From Nocardioides sp. URHA0032 (GTDB taxonomy: Bacteria > Actinomycetota > Actinomycetes > Propionibacteriales > Nocardioidaceae): 64,000 nt of DNA. Numbering within the stretch: position 1 is the stretch's first letter; each line of letters opens with the position of its first letter. This document shows positions 24,672-33,139 of this stretch, one piece after another. Made by a program: the position numbers and the translations under genes. The notes beneath the pieces were generated by a model, which was given only the letters and a program-made list of their open reading frames with translations, did no database searches and was not told the origin of the DNA. The stretch lies in contig NZ_JIAV01000001.1 of NCBI RefSeq assembly GCF_000620645.1, positions 1 to 64,000 on the forward strand, given 5' to 3'.

Positions 24672-25883
24672 ATGGCGATCGCGGACGTGAAGGAGTACAC
24701 CCACCTCACCGAGGAGGAGGTCGACCAGCTCGGCCGTGAGCTCGACGCGATCCGCGCCGAGATCGAGGAGTCCCGCTGCGACCAGGACGCGGCGTACATC
24801 AACCGGTTGATCACCGTGCAGCGCGGCCTCGCCGCCGCCGGCCGGGTCACCTTGATGGCGGGCCTGCACTCGAGGAGGACGCGGAAGCCGGCGTGGCTCG
24901 CCGGGGCCGCCATGCTCGGCGCGGCCAAGATCCTCGAGAACATGGAGATCGGCCACAACGTCATGCACGGCCAGTGGGACTGGATGAACGACCCCGAGAT
25001 CCACTCCTCCAACTGGGAGTGGGACACCGCCCAGCCGGCCGAGCAGTGGAAGCACTCGCACAACTACATCCACCACCAGTTCACGAACGTCCTCGGCCAC
25101 GACAACGACATCGGGTACGGCGTGCTGCGGATGGCGCGCGAGCAGCGGTGGCACCCGGTCTACCTGGGCCAGCCGGTCTTCAACGCGCTGCTCGCCGGCC
25201 TCTTCCAATGGGGCGTCGCGCTCCACGACCTCGACCTCGAGGCGATCCGGAAGGGCAAGAAGGACCCGGTGGAGATGAAGCGCCAGCTCCGCCAGATCGC
25301 GCGCAAGGGCCGCAACCAGGTCCTCAAGGACTACGTCGTGTACCCCGCGCTGAGCGGCAAGCAGTGGAAGTCCACCCTCAAGGCGAACGCCACGGCCAAC
25401 CTGGCCCGCAACCTCTGGTCCTACATGATCATCTTCTGCGGGCACTTCCCGGACGGGGCCCTGCACTTCACCGAGGAGGAGCTCGAGGACGAGACCCGCG
25501 CGGAGTGGTACCTGCGCCAGATGCTGGGCTCGGCCAACTTCGACGGCGGCAGGTTCCTGCACATCATGTCCGGCAGCCTCGGGTTCCAGATCGAGCACCA
25601 CCTGTTCCCGGACCTGCCGAGCAACCGCTACCCGGAGATCGCGGTCAAGGTGCGCGCGCTGTGCGAGAAGTACGACATCCCGTACACGACCGGCCCGCTG
25701 CACCGTCAGTACGGCCAGGCGTTGCGCACGATCATGAAGCTCTCGCTGCCGAACCACATGACCAGCTCCGACCAGCCCGAGCCGCCGTCGCCGTCGATCG
25801 ACCGGGGCCGGCGCACCGACGCCGAGCGCCCGAGCCGGCGTACCGAGACCGGTGGCTACTTCCGCAAGCGCGCGTCGGCATGA
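24672..25883 (+). CDS. Membrane fatty acid desaturase (acyl-CoA type, DesA3-like)
   Basis: A 403-residue di-iron desaturase. Three histidine boxes are visible: GHNVMHG at about residue 95, HSHNYIHH at about 128-135, and QIEHHLFP at about 306-312. Hydrophobic segments around residues 75-95, 180 and 265-280 anchor it in the membrane. It introduces a double bond into long-chain acyl chains with electrons from the reductase upstream. A strong AAGGAGAG site precedes ATG 24672. Its stop overlaps the next small gene (ATGA). The charged C-terminal 45 residues look non-conserved. Confidence 0.95.
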   Translation: MAIADVKEYTHLTEEEVDQLGRELDAIRAEIEESRCDQDAAYINRLITVQRGLAAAGRVTLMAGLHSRRTRKPAWLAGAAMLGAAKILENMEIGHNVMHGQWDWMNDPEIHSSNWEWDTAQPAEQWKHSHNYIHHQFTNVLGHDNDIGYGVLRMAREQRWHPVYLGQPVFNALLAGLFQWGVALHDLDLEAIRKGKKDPVEMKRQLRQIARKGRNQVLKDYVVYPALSGKQWKSTLKANATANLARNLWSYMIIFCGHFPDGALHFTEEELEDETRAEWYLRQMLGSANFDGGRFLHIMSGSLGFQIEHHLFPDLPSNRYPEIAVKVRALCEKYDIPYTTGPLHRQYGQALRTIMKLSLPNHMTSSDQPEPPSPSIDRGRRTDAERPSRRTETGGYFRKRASA

Positions 25884-26164
25884 GCGTCGCGACGATGGAC
25901 CGCAAGTGGGTCACCCAGTGCGCGCTCAGCCGGATCTGCGGCGTGTGCGCGCGCCCGCTGGGCCGCCCGATCGCGTTCCTGGGCACGCCCCGGGAGGTCG
26001 GCCGCAATGCCTTCCACCTGCCGCCGATGCACGTCGCCTGCGCCGTCGGCCTGGGCGAGCGCGAGGAGACCGAGCTGGTCACGACCGCCGGCTTCGAGTT
26101 CGTCCGGCCGACCCGCGAGGACGACGACCGCCGGCCGACCTTCCAGCCGAACTCGCTGCTGTAG
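25880..26164 (+). CDS. Small cysteine-containing protein coupled to the desaturase
   Basis: A 94-residue protein beginning at ATG 25880, overlapping the desaturase stop as ATGA. It has cysteines in RICGVCARPLG and in MHVACAVG, spaced like a treble-clef or zinc-ribbon half, together with two nearby histidines. No signal peptide or membrane segment is seen. The tight coupling suggests a role with the desaturase system, for example an assembly or regulatory factor, but this is inference. I recognise no named family. Confidence 0.6.
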   Translation: MSVATMDRKWVTQCALSRICGVCARPLGRPIAFLGTPREVGRNAFHLPPMHVACAVGLGEREETELVTTAGFEFVRPTREDDDRRPTFQPNSLL

Positions 26165-26324
26165 CGGTTGGCCGCGCACCGCGCGCCGCGCGCCCGTCGG
26201 CCCGACCGCTCGCGGCATAGCCCGTTTCGGGTATTCCACGACGACCCCGCTCGCCAGCCGTCTGTCTCGAGGGTAGGACGGAGAGCGGTATCCGATGCGA
26301 ACGACGAGGAAGCGGGGAAGTCAC

Positions 26325-26534
26325 ATGGAGGAAACGGGGAAGGTCTCGGACGCTCTCGTTCATACCGCCGCGATCTTCAAGAGCGCGGCAGAGATCCTGG
26401 GTTACGTGACGATTGCCGTCATCCTGGTGACCGTCATGGCCCTGTTCGTCTCGGGCTTCTACGGCATCGTGCACGACGGCGACGACTTCGGCGTCGACCT
26501 GGGCTCCCACCACAGCCGGGGCGCCGGGGACTAG
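26325..26534 (+). CDS. Small single-pass membrane protein
   Basis: A 69-residue protein with one strong hydrophobic segment (ILGYVTIAVILVTVMALFVS) and a charged, Asp/His-rich tail (DGDDFGVDLGSHHSRG). ATG 26325 is preceded by GCGGGGAAG; an alternative ATG at 26295 with GGAGAG upstream would add ten basic residues. No family recognised. The reading frame and one-helix topology support a real gene, but evidence is limited. Confidence 0.5.
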   Translation: MEETGKVSDALVHTAAIFKSAAEILGYVTIAVILVTVMALFVSGFYGIVHDGDDFGVDLGSHHSRGAGD

Positions 26535-26645
26535 GGCTCTTGCCGGCTGTCGTCGTTCGTGGACGCGCTGGCCGACGTCGGGCCTGCCTCCGATGAGCGC
26601 GCACCGACCTCGGCACCGCCGGCGTCGCGGGCTCGTCGTACGACC

Positions 26646-27292
26646 ATGCCGTCGTTGAGCTCGTCGAACGTCTCGACTGCTGTCGGCGCGCTTCTCGGCC
26701 TCGCGTCCGCCGCACTGCTCCTCGCCGGATGCGATGTGCCCTGGTCGACACCGCGACCGCGAACGAGCCGGAGGTACATCCCAGCGAGCTCACCGAGGCG
26801 GATGGAAGACCCTGCCCACGGGAACTGCCCATCGGTGAGGACCCGTCCGGTCACGGCTTCGGCGCCGAGGAGGTCGCGGACGATCTCCCGACGCTCCTCG
26901 CACCCCAAGAGGCGTGGGTCTGCCAGTTCAACTCCTTCGATGTCGGCACGACGCCCGACGGGGCCGTCTACGGGTGGAGACGCGCGGGGCACGCCGAGCC
27001 CGTCGCCGCCGCTGACCTTCCGGACCTGAAGGACGCCTTGGACGAGCTTGCCCCCGCTGACCACAGCGGCGGATGCACCGCCGACCTCGGCCCGCGATGG
27101 ATGGTCGTCTACAGCCATGCCGGCGACCTGACCGGAGTGGTCATCGACGACTACGGATGCCGCGACGTCCGTCTCACCGACAACCCCACCACGACGCCAC
27201 CGGGAGCGGACGGCCAGGTCGGGACGGTCGGCGGCGTCCTCGACGGAGGTGCCGCGATCCTGGACGTCCTCGGCCTCGGTCGCTCGAGCTGA
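26646..27292 (+). pseudogene. Putative lipoprotein split by a frameshift just after the lipobox
   Basis: ATG 26646 opens a signal peptide (SLSSSNVSTAVGALLGLASA, then ALLLAGC) in one frame. From about 26735 the protein-like sequence continues in the -1 frame as ALVDTATANEPEVHPSELTE through four cysteines to a stop at 27292. The first frame instead runs into Arg/Pro/Ser-rich nonsense. Loss of one base near 26730-26740 explains both halves. Alternatively a leaderless cytosolic protein could start at ATG 26729, but disulfide-like cysteines and the perfect lipobox argue for one exported protein. A sequencing error cannot be excluded. Confidence 0.6.
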
Positions 27293-27374
27293 CCGTCCGC
27301 ATCTGCCGCAGGCGGGCGGCCACGCGCCGCGCCGATCGGCCGGTCTGTGGTGGAGCTTGGTCGGGCCGGTCGGT

Positions 27375-28539
27375 CTAGGTTCGTCGGTGGAACCTGGTGT
27401 GGTGCTTCGGGTAGAGGAGCCTGCCGTGGTCCACATCGGTGGGTCCGCCTCGGCTCAAGGGGATGTCGTGATGGGCGTGGCACATCGCCGGTGGCCAATC
27501 GCAGCCCGGCTCGGTGGCAGTGCTTGTCGCGGAGGGCGATCGCGGTCCGTTGGGACTTGGTGTGGAACCGGCGGGTGCGGCCGAGGTCGAGAACCTCAGA
27601 AGGTCCGCCGAGCACGGCGGGGATCAGGCCGGCCTCGCAGGCCAGGCGGCGGGCGGTGGCCGCGGTGATCCTCTCCCCGGTGTCCAGCAGCGCGGCCTGC
27701 TCGAGCTTCCCGAGCAGGCTGTCGAGCGTCATGGTGACCACGATGGTGGCCGAGACGCCCCCGGTCTGGGGGAGCTGGTGGGCGGGGTAGCGCTCGATGA
27801 GTTCGCAGAACGCCCGGCCCCGGCGTTCGGGTCCGGGGCGCAGCGGGACGCCCGGTTCCTGCGGGTCCTGTCGTTTGGGGGCGGCGATCGCGAGCAGCAT
27901 CTTCTTCAGCGCCGCACCGTGGAAGGACGGGACGGTGAACCGGCCGTGGCACTTGCCGTGCCCGTCGTCGACCATCACCAGCTTGGTGGCCAGCAGCGCG
28001 TCGGCCTCTTCGCGTTCGAGCTGCCGCGCCTCGTAGGCGTCGGCCAGCTTGGGGGCGACCACGTCCATCAGCCGCTTGCCGAGGACCCGCAGGGTGGGGG
28101 CGGTGTGCTCGCGGCCGGCGGCGACCAGGTGCCGCTCCGCGTTCTCCACCAGAGTCGTGTCGAGGTCGCCGGGCAACTGGTTCAGCGCGGCGACGATCAC
28201 CCGCGCCTGCTCGACCACCAGGTCACCGGCCGCCAGCGCGTCGCGGACATGGCCCCGGGTGACCAGCGCCTGGCCGAGCTTTACCTGGCCCAGCACCGCG
28301 GGCTTGGTCTGCCGGGTCCGGTGCGCCCACGCGTCCACGGCCTCGTCGTCGGCGTGCTCGGCTACCCGGGCCTCGAGCTCGGCGACCTTCGCCTTCAGCC
28401 GGGTGATCTCCACGAGGGTCGCGGTGGTCTCGGCGGCGTCCATGGACCACACCGACGCATCGGTCACCGAGCCGGCCAGGTCGCGCATCTGCGCGACCGC
28501 GACCGAGACCCGGTGCCGGGGTGTGGCCATCGCTGTCAT
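27375..28539 (-). pseudogene. DUF222/HNH endonuclease-type gene (13E12-like), frameshifted before the HNH motif
   Basis: The N-terminal 340 or so residues are a clear DUF222 domain, ending in LGRTRRFHTKSQRTAIALRD. The HNH half is out of frame. One extra C in the run at 27505-27507 (plus strand) shifts the frame; ignoring it restores CDWPPAMCHAHHDIPLSRGG, then GRLLYPKHHTRFHRRT and a stop at 27375. Even restored, the usual N-G-R-L-L-C is H-G-R-L-L-Y, so a metal ligand is lost. As read, the shifted frame continues to 27151 and into the lipoprotein gene opposite. This family is repeated many times in actinobacterial genomes. ATG 28539 assumed; 28530 is possible. Confidence 0.8.
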
Positions 28540-28987
28540 GGCTCCACTCAAGCACCGGCCACCGACATCGAGAGGCCCAGAACCCGTTGCTCCACAGGGC
28601 CCTGGGTAACGAACAGGTCACGATTCCGAGCGCGCTTCCACAGCCGGCGCGGCCATCGGATCCGCAGGCCGGGAACCGGTGACGAGCACCCACCCACCCT
28701 TCCCGTAGCTGCCCTGTCGGTCGCAACCACCCACGGCCAGGAAGCCACGGACACGGGGCCATCGACCCGCGAGCCGGGCGACAGCAGCGACCACCCGCCC
28801 GCCGTTCCGTTCGCTGCCTTTCGGTCGCCACCACCTACCAACCCGCAGGACCCGGGCAGCCGCCCGCATTCGTCCCGAGCACCGCAACGCGGTCCTGGCG
28901 GGGGTCCCGAAGGATCCCGCCCTGCCGGGTCGCGCCTCGTCATCCTGGGCCATGGCGCTCCGGGCGCGACGGGAGCATGATCGGTCT
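28540..28987. other. Gene-free stretch with a diverged direct repeat
   Basis: About 450 bases upstream of the DUF222 gene hold no convincing gene on either strand. Two diverged copies of a roughly 100-base sequence, at about 28658-28755 and 28763-28860 (period about 105), share blocks such as GCCGGG, CGTxGCTGCC and TCGGTCGC-ACCACC. They could be remnants of a duplicated promoter or coding segment. The right end leads into the GGGAG site of the small gene at 28988. Confidence 0.5.
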
Positions 28988-29131
28988 GTGGCGAAGTCCC
29001 TGCTCTGCCGTCTGGGCTGGCACAAGTGGCGCACGGAGACGAACGACTCCGGCGAGCACTTCAAGACGTGCCAACGGTGCGGGAAGTTCGACAACGGCCC
29101 CGGTGTCACGCCCTGGATGGGTGGGGGCTGA
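28988..29131 (+). CDS. Zinc-ribbon-like microprotein
   Basis: A 47-residue protein from GTG 28988: LLCRLGWHKWRTETNDSGEH, then FKTCQRCGKFDNGPG. One Cys and one His at the N-terminus (C-x4-H) and a CxxC near the centre could bind one zinc ion. I recall similar very short actinobacterial proteins with the same C-RLG-x-H ... C-x-RCGK layout, of unknown function. GGGAG lies about 12 bases upstream. It stands alone between the DUF222 remnant and the ArsR-type gene. Confidence 0.6.
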   Translation: MAKSLLCRLGWHKWRTETNDSGEHFKTCQRCGKFDNGPGVTPWMGGG

Positions 29132-29223
29132 GCCCGGCACGGTCGCGGCCGTACCGGGAAAGCGACACCTCATCGTGCCGACCAGCACATGAAGACTTCT
29201 TCAGTTGATGTAGGCTGCATGTC

Positions 29224-29559
29224 GTGACCGTGCCGCTCTACCAGGCGAAAGCCGAGTTCTTCAAGACGCTGGGGCACCCGGCGCGGATCCGGATCCTCGA
29301 GCTGCTCTCGGAGCGTGACCACGCCGTTCACGAGCTGCTCGAGGCCATCGAGATCGAGCCGAGCAACCTGTCGCAGCAGCTCGGAGTGTTGCGGCGAACG
29401 TCGTTGGTGGTCTCGCGTCGCGAGGGCGGCGAGGTCATCTACTCGGTCAGCGTGCCAGAGGTACGTGACCTGCTGCTGGCGGCCCGGCGCATCCTGACCG
29501 GGCTGGTCCACCTCGAGGAGCCGGGATCCGTCATGGCCTCGGCGCCCGGGACGCGATGA
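29224..29559 (+). CDS. ArsR-family transcriptional regulator paired with a SulP transporter
   Basis: A 111-residue winged-helix regulator: AEFFKTLGHPARIRILELLS, then SNLSQQLGVLRRTSLVVSRR and EGGEVIYSV (wing) are classic ArsR/SmtB features. No cysteines are present, so the metal-sensing CVC type is excluded; it may sense another ligand. GTG 29224 is seven bases after TAGGCT (29211-29216). Its stop overlaps the SulP start (ATGA), so it probably regulates its own operon, as in other ArsR-SulP pairs. Confidence 0.92.
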   Translation: MTVPLYQAKAEFFKTLGHPARIRILELLSERDHAVHELLEAIEIEPSNLSQQLGVLRRTSLVVSRREGGEVIYSVSVPEVRDLLLAARRILTGLVHLEEPGSVMASAPGTR

Positions 29560-31232
29560 CCACCGGAGCCCGACTGGCGACCCTGCTCCCGAGACCGTCG
29601 GACTGGACGCGCGCCGACCTGCGCCGGGACCCCGTGGCCGGCGTGATGGTCGGGCTGGTCGCGTTGCCGTTGGCACTCGGGTTCGGTGTCAGCTCCGGGC
29701 TCGGCGCCGAGGCCGGTCTCGTCACTGCGGTGGTCGCGGGCGCGATCGCTGCGATCTTCGGCGGGAGCCGGGTCCAGGTCAGCGGACCGACCGGTGCCAT
29801 GACGGTGGTGCTGGTCCCCATCGTCGCCGCGCACGGCGCCGACGGCGTGCTGGTCGTCGGGCTCCTGGCCGGGGTCATCCTCATCGGGCTCGGGTGTGCG
29901 GGCGCCGGCCGGTTCATCCGGTACGTGCCCGTCCCCGTCGTCGAGGGCTTCACGGTCGGGATCGCCGCCATCATCGCGCTCCAGCAGCTCCCGGCCGCAC
30001 TGGGCGTCAGCGTCCATGCGGACAAGGTCCTCGTCCTCGCCGCCCGGGCGGTCGCCGCCTGGGTCGCCAGCCCGGCCTGGGTCTCGCTCCTCCTCACCGG
30101 CTCCGTCATCGGCGTGATCCTGGTGGTCGCACGGCTGCGGCCCACCTGGCCCGGCGCCCTGCTCGCCGTACTGGTGGCAACCGTCGCGAACCAGTTCTTG
30201 GACCTCGGAGCGCCGACCATCGGCCACATCCCCAGCGGCCTCCCCGCACCGCACCTCCCGACCGTCCCGTTCGGCGACCTCGACGCGCTGCTGCTTCCCG
30301 CGGTCGCGGTCGCAGCGCTCGCAGCCCTCGAGAGCCTCCTGTCGGCGACCGTCGCCGACGGGATGAGCGTCGGTGAGCGCCACCAGTCCGACCGCGAGCT
30401 GACCGGCCAGGGGCTGGCGAACCTGGCTGCACCCCTCTTCGGCGGCATCCCGGCCACCGCCGCCATCGCCCGGACCGCGGTCAACGTCCGGGCCGGCGCG
30501 ACCTCGCGACTGGCGGCTCTGGTCCACGCGCTGTTCCTGCTCGCGGTCGTGCTGGTCGCGGCCCGCTGGGTGGCCCAGATCCCGCTCGCCGCGCTGGCCG
30601 GCGTCCTCATCGCGACCGCCGTGCACATGGTGCGCGTCTCGAGCCTGCTGGCCCTGGCCCGGGCGACCCGGGGCGACGCGCTCGTGCTCGTGGTCACCGC
30701 GACGGCGACGCTGCTGTTCGACCTGGTCACCGCCGTCATCGTCGGCGTGCTGCTCGCCGGAGTCGTCGCGATCCGCCAGACCGCCCTCACCGCGCGGCTC
30801 CACACGACGCCGCTGGACGACGCCGTGCCAGGTGACCACCGGGTCGAGGAACGCGCGCTCCTCGACGACCACATCGTCGCCTACCGCCTGGAGGGGCCGC
30901 TCTTCTTCGCCGCCGCCCACGACTTCCTCCTCGAGCTCTCGGACGTGAGTGACGTCCGGGTCGTCATCCTGCGGATGTCGCGAGTGACCACACTCGACGC
31001 GACCGGCGCGCACGTCCTCGCCGACACGATCGGGCGCCTCGAAGGTCGTGGCGTCACCGTGCTGCTCTCGGGAGTCCGGACGGGCCACGAGCGCGTGCTG
31101 CGCGGGCTGGGAGTCCACGACCGGCTCTCCCACGAGCGGCACCTCTTCGCGACCACGCCCGAGGCCATCGACCACGCCCGTCTCCACGCCTCCAGGACCG
31201 AGCACCGGCCCGCGGACGACACCGTGGCCTGA
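29556..31232 (+). CDS. SulP-family anion transporter with STAS domain
   Basis: A 558-residue SLC26/SulP permease. RRDPVAGVMVGLVALPLALG is the family N-terminus, SGPTGAMTVVLVPIV the conserved 'sulfate transporter' region, and about 12-14 hydrophobic segments follow. The C-terminal STAS domain (about 430-540) contains VVILRMSRVTTLDATGAHVL. Substrates in the family include sulfate, bicarbonate and dicarboxylates; which applies here is unknown. It is coupled to the ArsR regulator. The unusual poly-Asp/Glu linker before STAS is not seen; length is normal. Confidence 0.93.
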   Translation: MTTGARLATLLPRPSDWTRADLRRDPVAGVMVGLVALPLALGFGVSSGLGAEAGLVTAVVAGAIAAIFGGSRVQVSGPTGAMTVVLVPIVAAHGADGVLVVGLLAGVILIGLGCAGAGRFIRYVPVPVVEGFTVGIAAIIALQQLPAALGVSVHADKVLVLAARAVAAWVASPAWVSLLLTGSVIGVILVVARLRPTWPGALLAVLVATVANQFLDLGAPTIGHIPSGLPAPHLPTVPFGDLDALLLPAVAVAALAALESLLSATVADGMSVGERHQSDRELTGQGLANLAAPLFGGIPATAAIARTAVNVRAGATSRLAALVHALFLLAVVLVAARWVAQIPLAALAGVLIATAVHMVRVSSLLALARATRGDALVLVVTATATLLFDLVTAVIVGVLLAGVVAIRQTALTARLHTTPLDDAVPGDHRVEERALLDDHIVAYRLEGPLFFAAAHDFLLELSDVSDVRVVILRMSRVTTLDATGAHVLADTIGRLEGRGVTVLLSGVRTGHERVLRGLGVHDRLSHERHLFATTPEAIDHARLHASRTEHRPADDTVA

Positions 31233-31339
31233 GGTCACTCGGACCGAACGGCGATGGGCTTCCGCATCACGGGACCATATGCGCGAGGAGCCGGTGCCGG
31301 ATCGGCGGGTGCGTCGGCACGACTCGCTATCGTCGCCCC

Positions 31340-32419
31340 ATGCCGAAGACCCCCGCAGCCGAGGTCGACGCCGGCGGTCGCGCCGTCCGCGTGTCCAGCC
31401 CGGACCGGGTGATCTACGAGGCGACCGAGCACACGCCGGAGGTCACCAAGCTGATGGTCGCGGAGTACTTCGCGAGCGTCGACGACGGGATCATGCGCGC
31501 GCTGCGCGATCGCCCGACCGCGCTCGAGCGGTGGACGTCCGGCGTCCGCGAGGGCATGAAGCTCGCCACCGGCCCGCAGGACAAGGACGCCGACGCGTTC
31601 TACCAGAAGCGGGTTCCCAAGGGGGCCCCCGAGTACGTCGAGACCGTCGAGATCACCTTTCCCTCCGGGCGGACGGCCGAGGAGATCTGCCCGACGGAGG
31701 TCGCCGTGCCGGTGTGGTGCGCGCACATGGGCACGCTCGTCTTCCACCCCTGGCCGGTGCGTCGCTCGGACGTCGACCACCCCGACGAGCTGCGGATCGA
31801 CCTGGACCCGCAGCCGGGCACCTCGTTCACCGATGCGGTGCGCGTCGCCGGGGTCGCGAAGGAGCTGCTCGAGGAGCTCGGCCTCCGCGGCTACCCGAAG
31901 ACGTCGGGCAACCGCGGCGTCCACATCTACGTGCGCATCAAGCCGGAGTGGGAGTTCACCGACGTGCGGCACGCCGCGATCGGGTTCGGCCGCGAGCTTG
32001 CGCGGCGCGACGAGGGCGTGACGGTCGACTGGTGGAAGGAGGAGCGCGGGCAGCGGATCTTCGTCGACTTCAACCAGAACAACCGGGACCGCACGATCGC
32101 CTCGGCGTACTCCCTCCGGCCGCTGCCCGGCGCGCCGGTGTCGACGCCGATGACATGGGAGGAGCTCGCCGGCGTCACCGACCCGCGCGAGTACAACCTC
32201 TTCACCGTCCCCGATCGGGTGCGGGACGGTGACCCCTGGGCGACCATCGACGACACGGCGTACTCCCTCGAACCGCTGCTGCGACTGTGGGAGGAGCTGC
32301 CCGGCGGCGAGCTGAACTTCCCGCCGGACTACCCGAAGATGCCCGGCGAGCCGCCACGGGTGCAGCCGAGCAAGAAGGTGGCCGAGCACTGGGACGACGA
32401 CGGCAACCGCGTGGAGTAG
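31340..32419 (+). CDS. Stand-alone LigD-type polymerase/primase domain protein (PolDom)
   Basis: A 359-residue protein of the archaeo-eukaryotic primase-like LigD polymerase family. RVSSPDRVIYE and KLMVAEYFASV start the domain, LRIDLDPQPG carries the two metal-binding aspartates, KTSGNRGVHIYVRI and FVDFNQNNRDRTIASAYSLR complete the active site. In LigD this domain fills gaps during non-homologous end joining. Here it is a separate protein like mycobacterial PolD1/PolD2, with no Ku or ligase nearby. ATG 31340 is six bases after TATCGT (31328-31333). Confidence 0.93.
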   Translation: MPKTPAAEVDAGGRAVRVSSPDRVIYEATEHTPEVTKLMVAEYFASVDDGIMRALRDRPTALERWTSGVREGMKLATGPQDKDADAFYQKRVPKGAPEYVETVEITFPSGRTAEEICPTEVAVPVWCAHMGTLVFHPWPVRRSDVDHPDELRIDLDPQPGTSFTDAVRVAGVAKELLEELGLRGYPKTSGNRGVHIYVRIKPEWEFTDVRHAAIGFGRELARRDEGVTVDWWKEERGQRIFVDFNQNNRDRTIASAYSLRPLPGAPVSTPMTWEELAGVTDPREYNLFTVPDRVRDGDPWATIDDTAYSLEPLLRLWEELPGGELNFPPDYPKMPGEPPRVQPSKKVAEHWDDDGNRVE

Positions 32420-32451
32420 TTGGATTCACCCTTTGGGGTAAAACGTGTCGG

Positions 32452-32477
32452 GTTTTGACCGAATCGGCACCGGGAAT
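32452..32477 (+). promoter_or_regulatory. Sigma-B-like promoter before the LuxR-type regulator
   Basis: GTTT (32452-32455) and GGGAAT (32472-32477) are separated by 16 bases, matching the actinobacterial stress sigma pattern GTTT-N14-17-GGGNAT. Another GGGGTA lies upstream at about 32436. A GGGAGGTG ribosome-binding site follows at about 32501-32508, so the downstream gene has a normal leader, unlike most of its neighbours. Confidence 0.45.
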
Positions 32478-32515
32478 GCCCTCCTCGGAGAGGTAGTCCT
32501 GGGAGGTGTCACATC

Positions 32516-33139
32516 ATGGTCCGCGTGGGCCTGATCTCGGAGCAGTCCATCGTCCGAGCCGGCGTCCGCACCCTGCTGGCCGCGTACGCCGACCGCGTCT
32601 CGGTCGTCGACATCGGGCCGGAGGCCGACCTCGGTGAGGCCGACGTCGTCCTGTACGACGTGCTGGGGCTCCACCAGGGAGACGGCAAGGACCTGGAGAC
32701 GGCGGTCAAGCAGCACCCCGGCAGGGTGCTCGCCCTGTCCCGCGATCTGCAGCCGGGACTGTCCGCCCGGGCGCTCGGGATCGGCGCGATCACCTCGATC
32801 TCGCTGGGCGTCGGGGCGGAGGAGCTGGTCGACGCGATCGAGGCGTTCGCCGCCGGCCATCTGGAGGACGGCTCGCGGGCGGACCTCGAGAACCGGGCCG
32901 ACCGGCGCCGCCAGCAGGGCCGCGGCGTCAACCTCTCGCCGCGTGAGCTCGAGGTCCTCGGCCTGATCGTCCAGGGCCTCACCAACGACGAGCTGGCGGG
33001 CGAGCTCTTCCTCAGCATCAACACGGTGAAGTCAGTCATCCGGTCGGTCTACCGGAAGATCGGGGTGACCAGCCGCTCCCAGGCCGTCGCGTGGGGCGTC
33101 GAGCACGGCTTCCCGACCATGAGCACGATCGACGCGTGA
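32516..33139 (+). CDS. LuxR-type regulator with a degenerate receiver domain
   Basis: A 207-residue regulator. The C-terminal helix-turn-helix is standard (LSPRELEVLGLIVQGLTNDE, then SINTVKSVIRSVYRKIGV). The N-terminal receiver is atypical: the acidic pair is replaced by SEQ in VGLISEQSIVRAG, and Asp48 in LYDVLG remains. Phosphorylation by a kinase is therefore doubtful; it may be controlled by expression or ligand. No kinase is adjacent. ATG 32516 follows GGGAGGTG. Its stop overlaps the next start (GTGA). Confidence 0.85.
   Translation: MVRVGLISEQSIVRAGVRTLLAAYADRVSVVDIGPEADLGEADVVLYDVLGLHQGDGKDLETAVKQHPGRVLALSRDLQPGLSARALGIGAITSISLGVGAEELVDAIEAFAAGHLEDGSRADLENRADRRRQQGRGVNLSPRELEVLGLIVQGLTNDELAGELFLSINTVKSVIRSVYRKIGVTSRSQAVAWGVEHGFPTMSTIDA

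Noticed and set aside
26229..26234. GGGTAT as a sigma-B -10 for the small membrane protein at 26325
   Set aside because: No GTTT-like -35 at the required distance.
27151..27374. C-terminal extension of the DUF222 protein beyond the HNH frameshift
   Set aside because: The extension is Pro/Arg/Ser-rich nonsense caused by the one-base shift; the restored frame ends at 27375.
26531..27436. Minus-strand frame of about 300 codons opposite the frameshifted lipoprotein
   Set aside because: Composition is that of an antisense shadow; the plus strand carries a signal peptide, lipobox and cysteine pattern.
32429..32441. ACCC-TTTG-GGGT as an operator
   Set aside because: Arms are only four bases and such matches are frequent; noted only as part of the regulator's upstream region.
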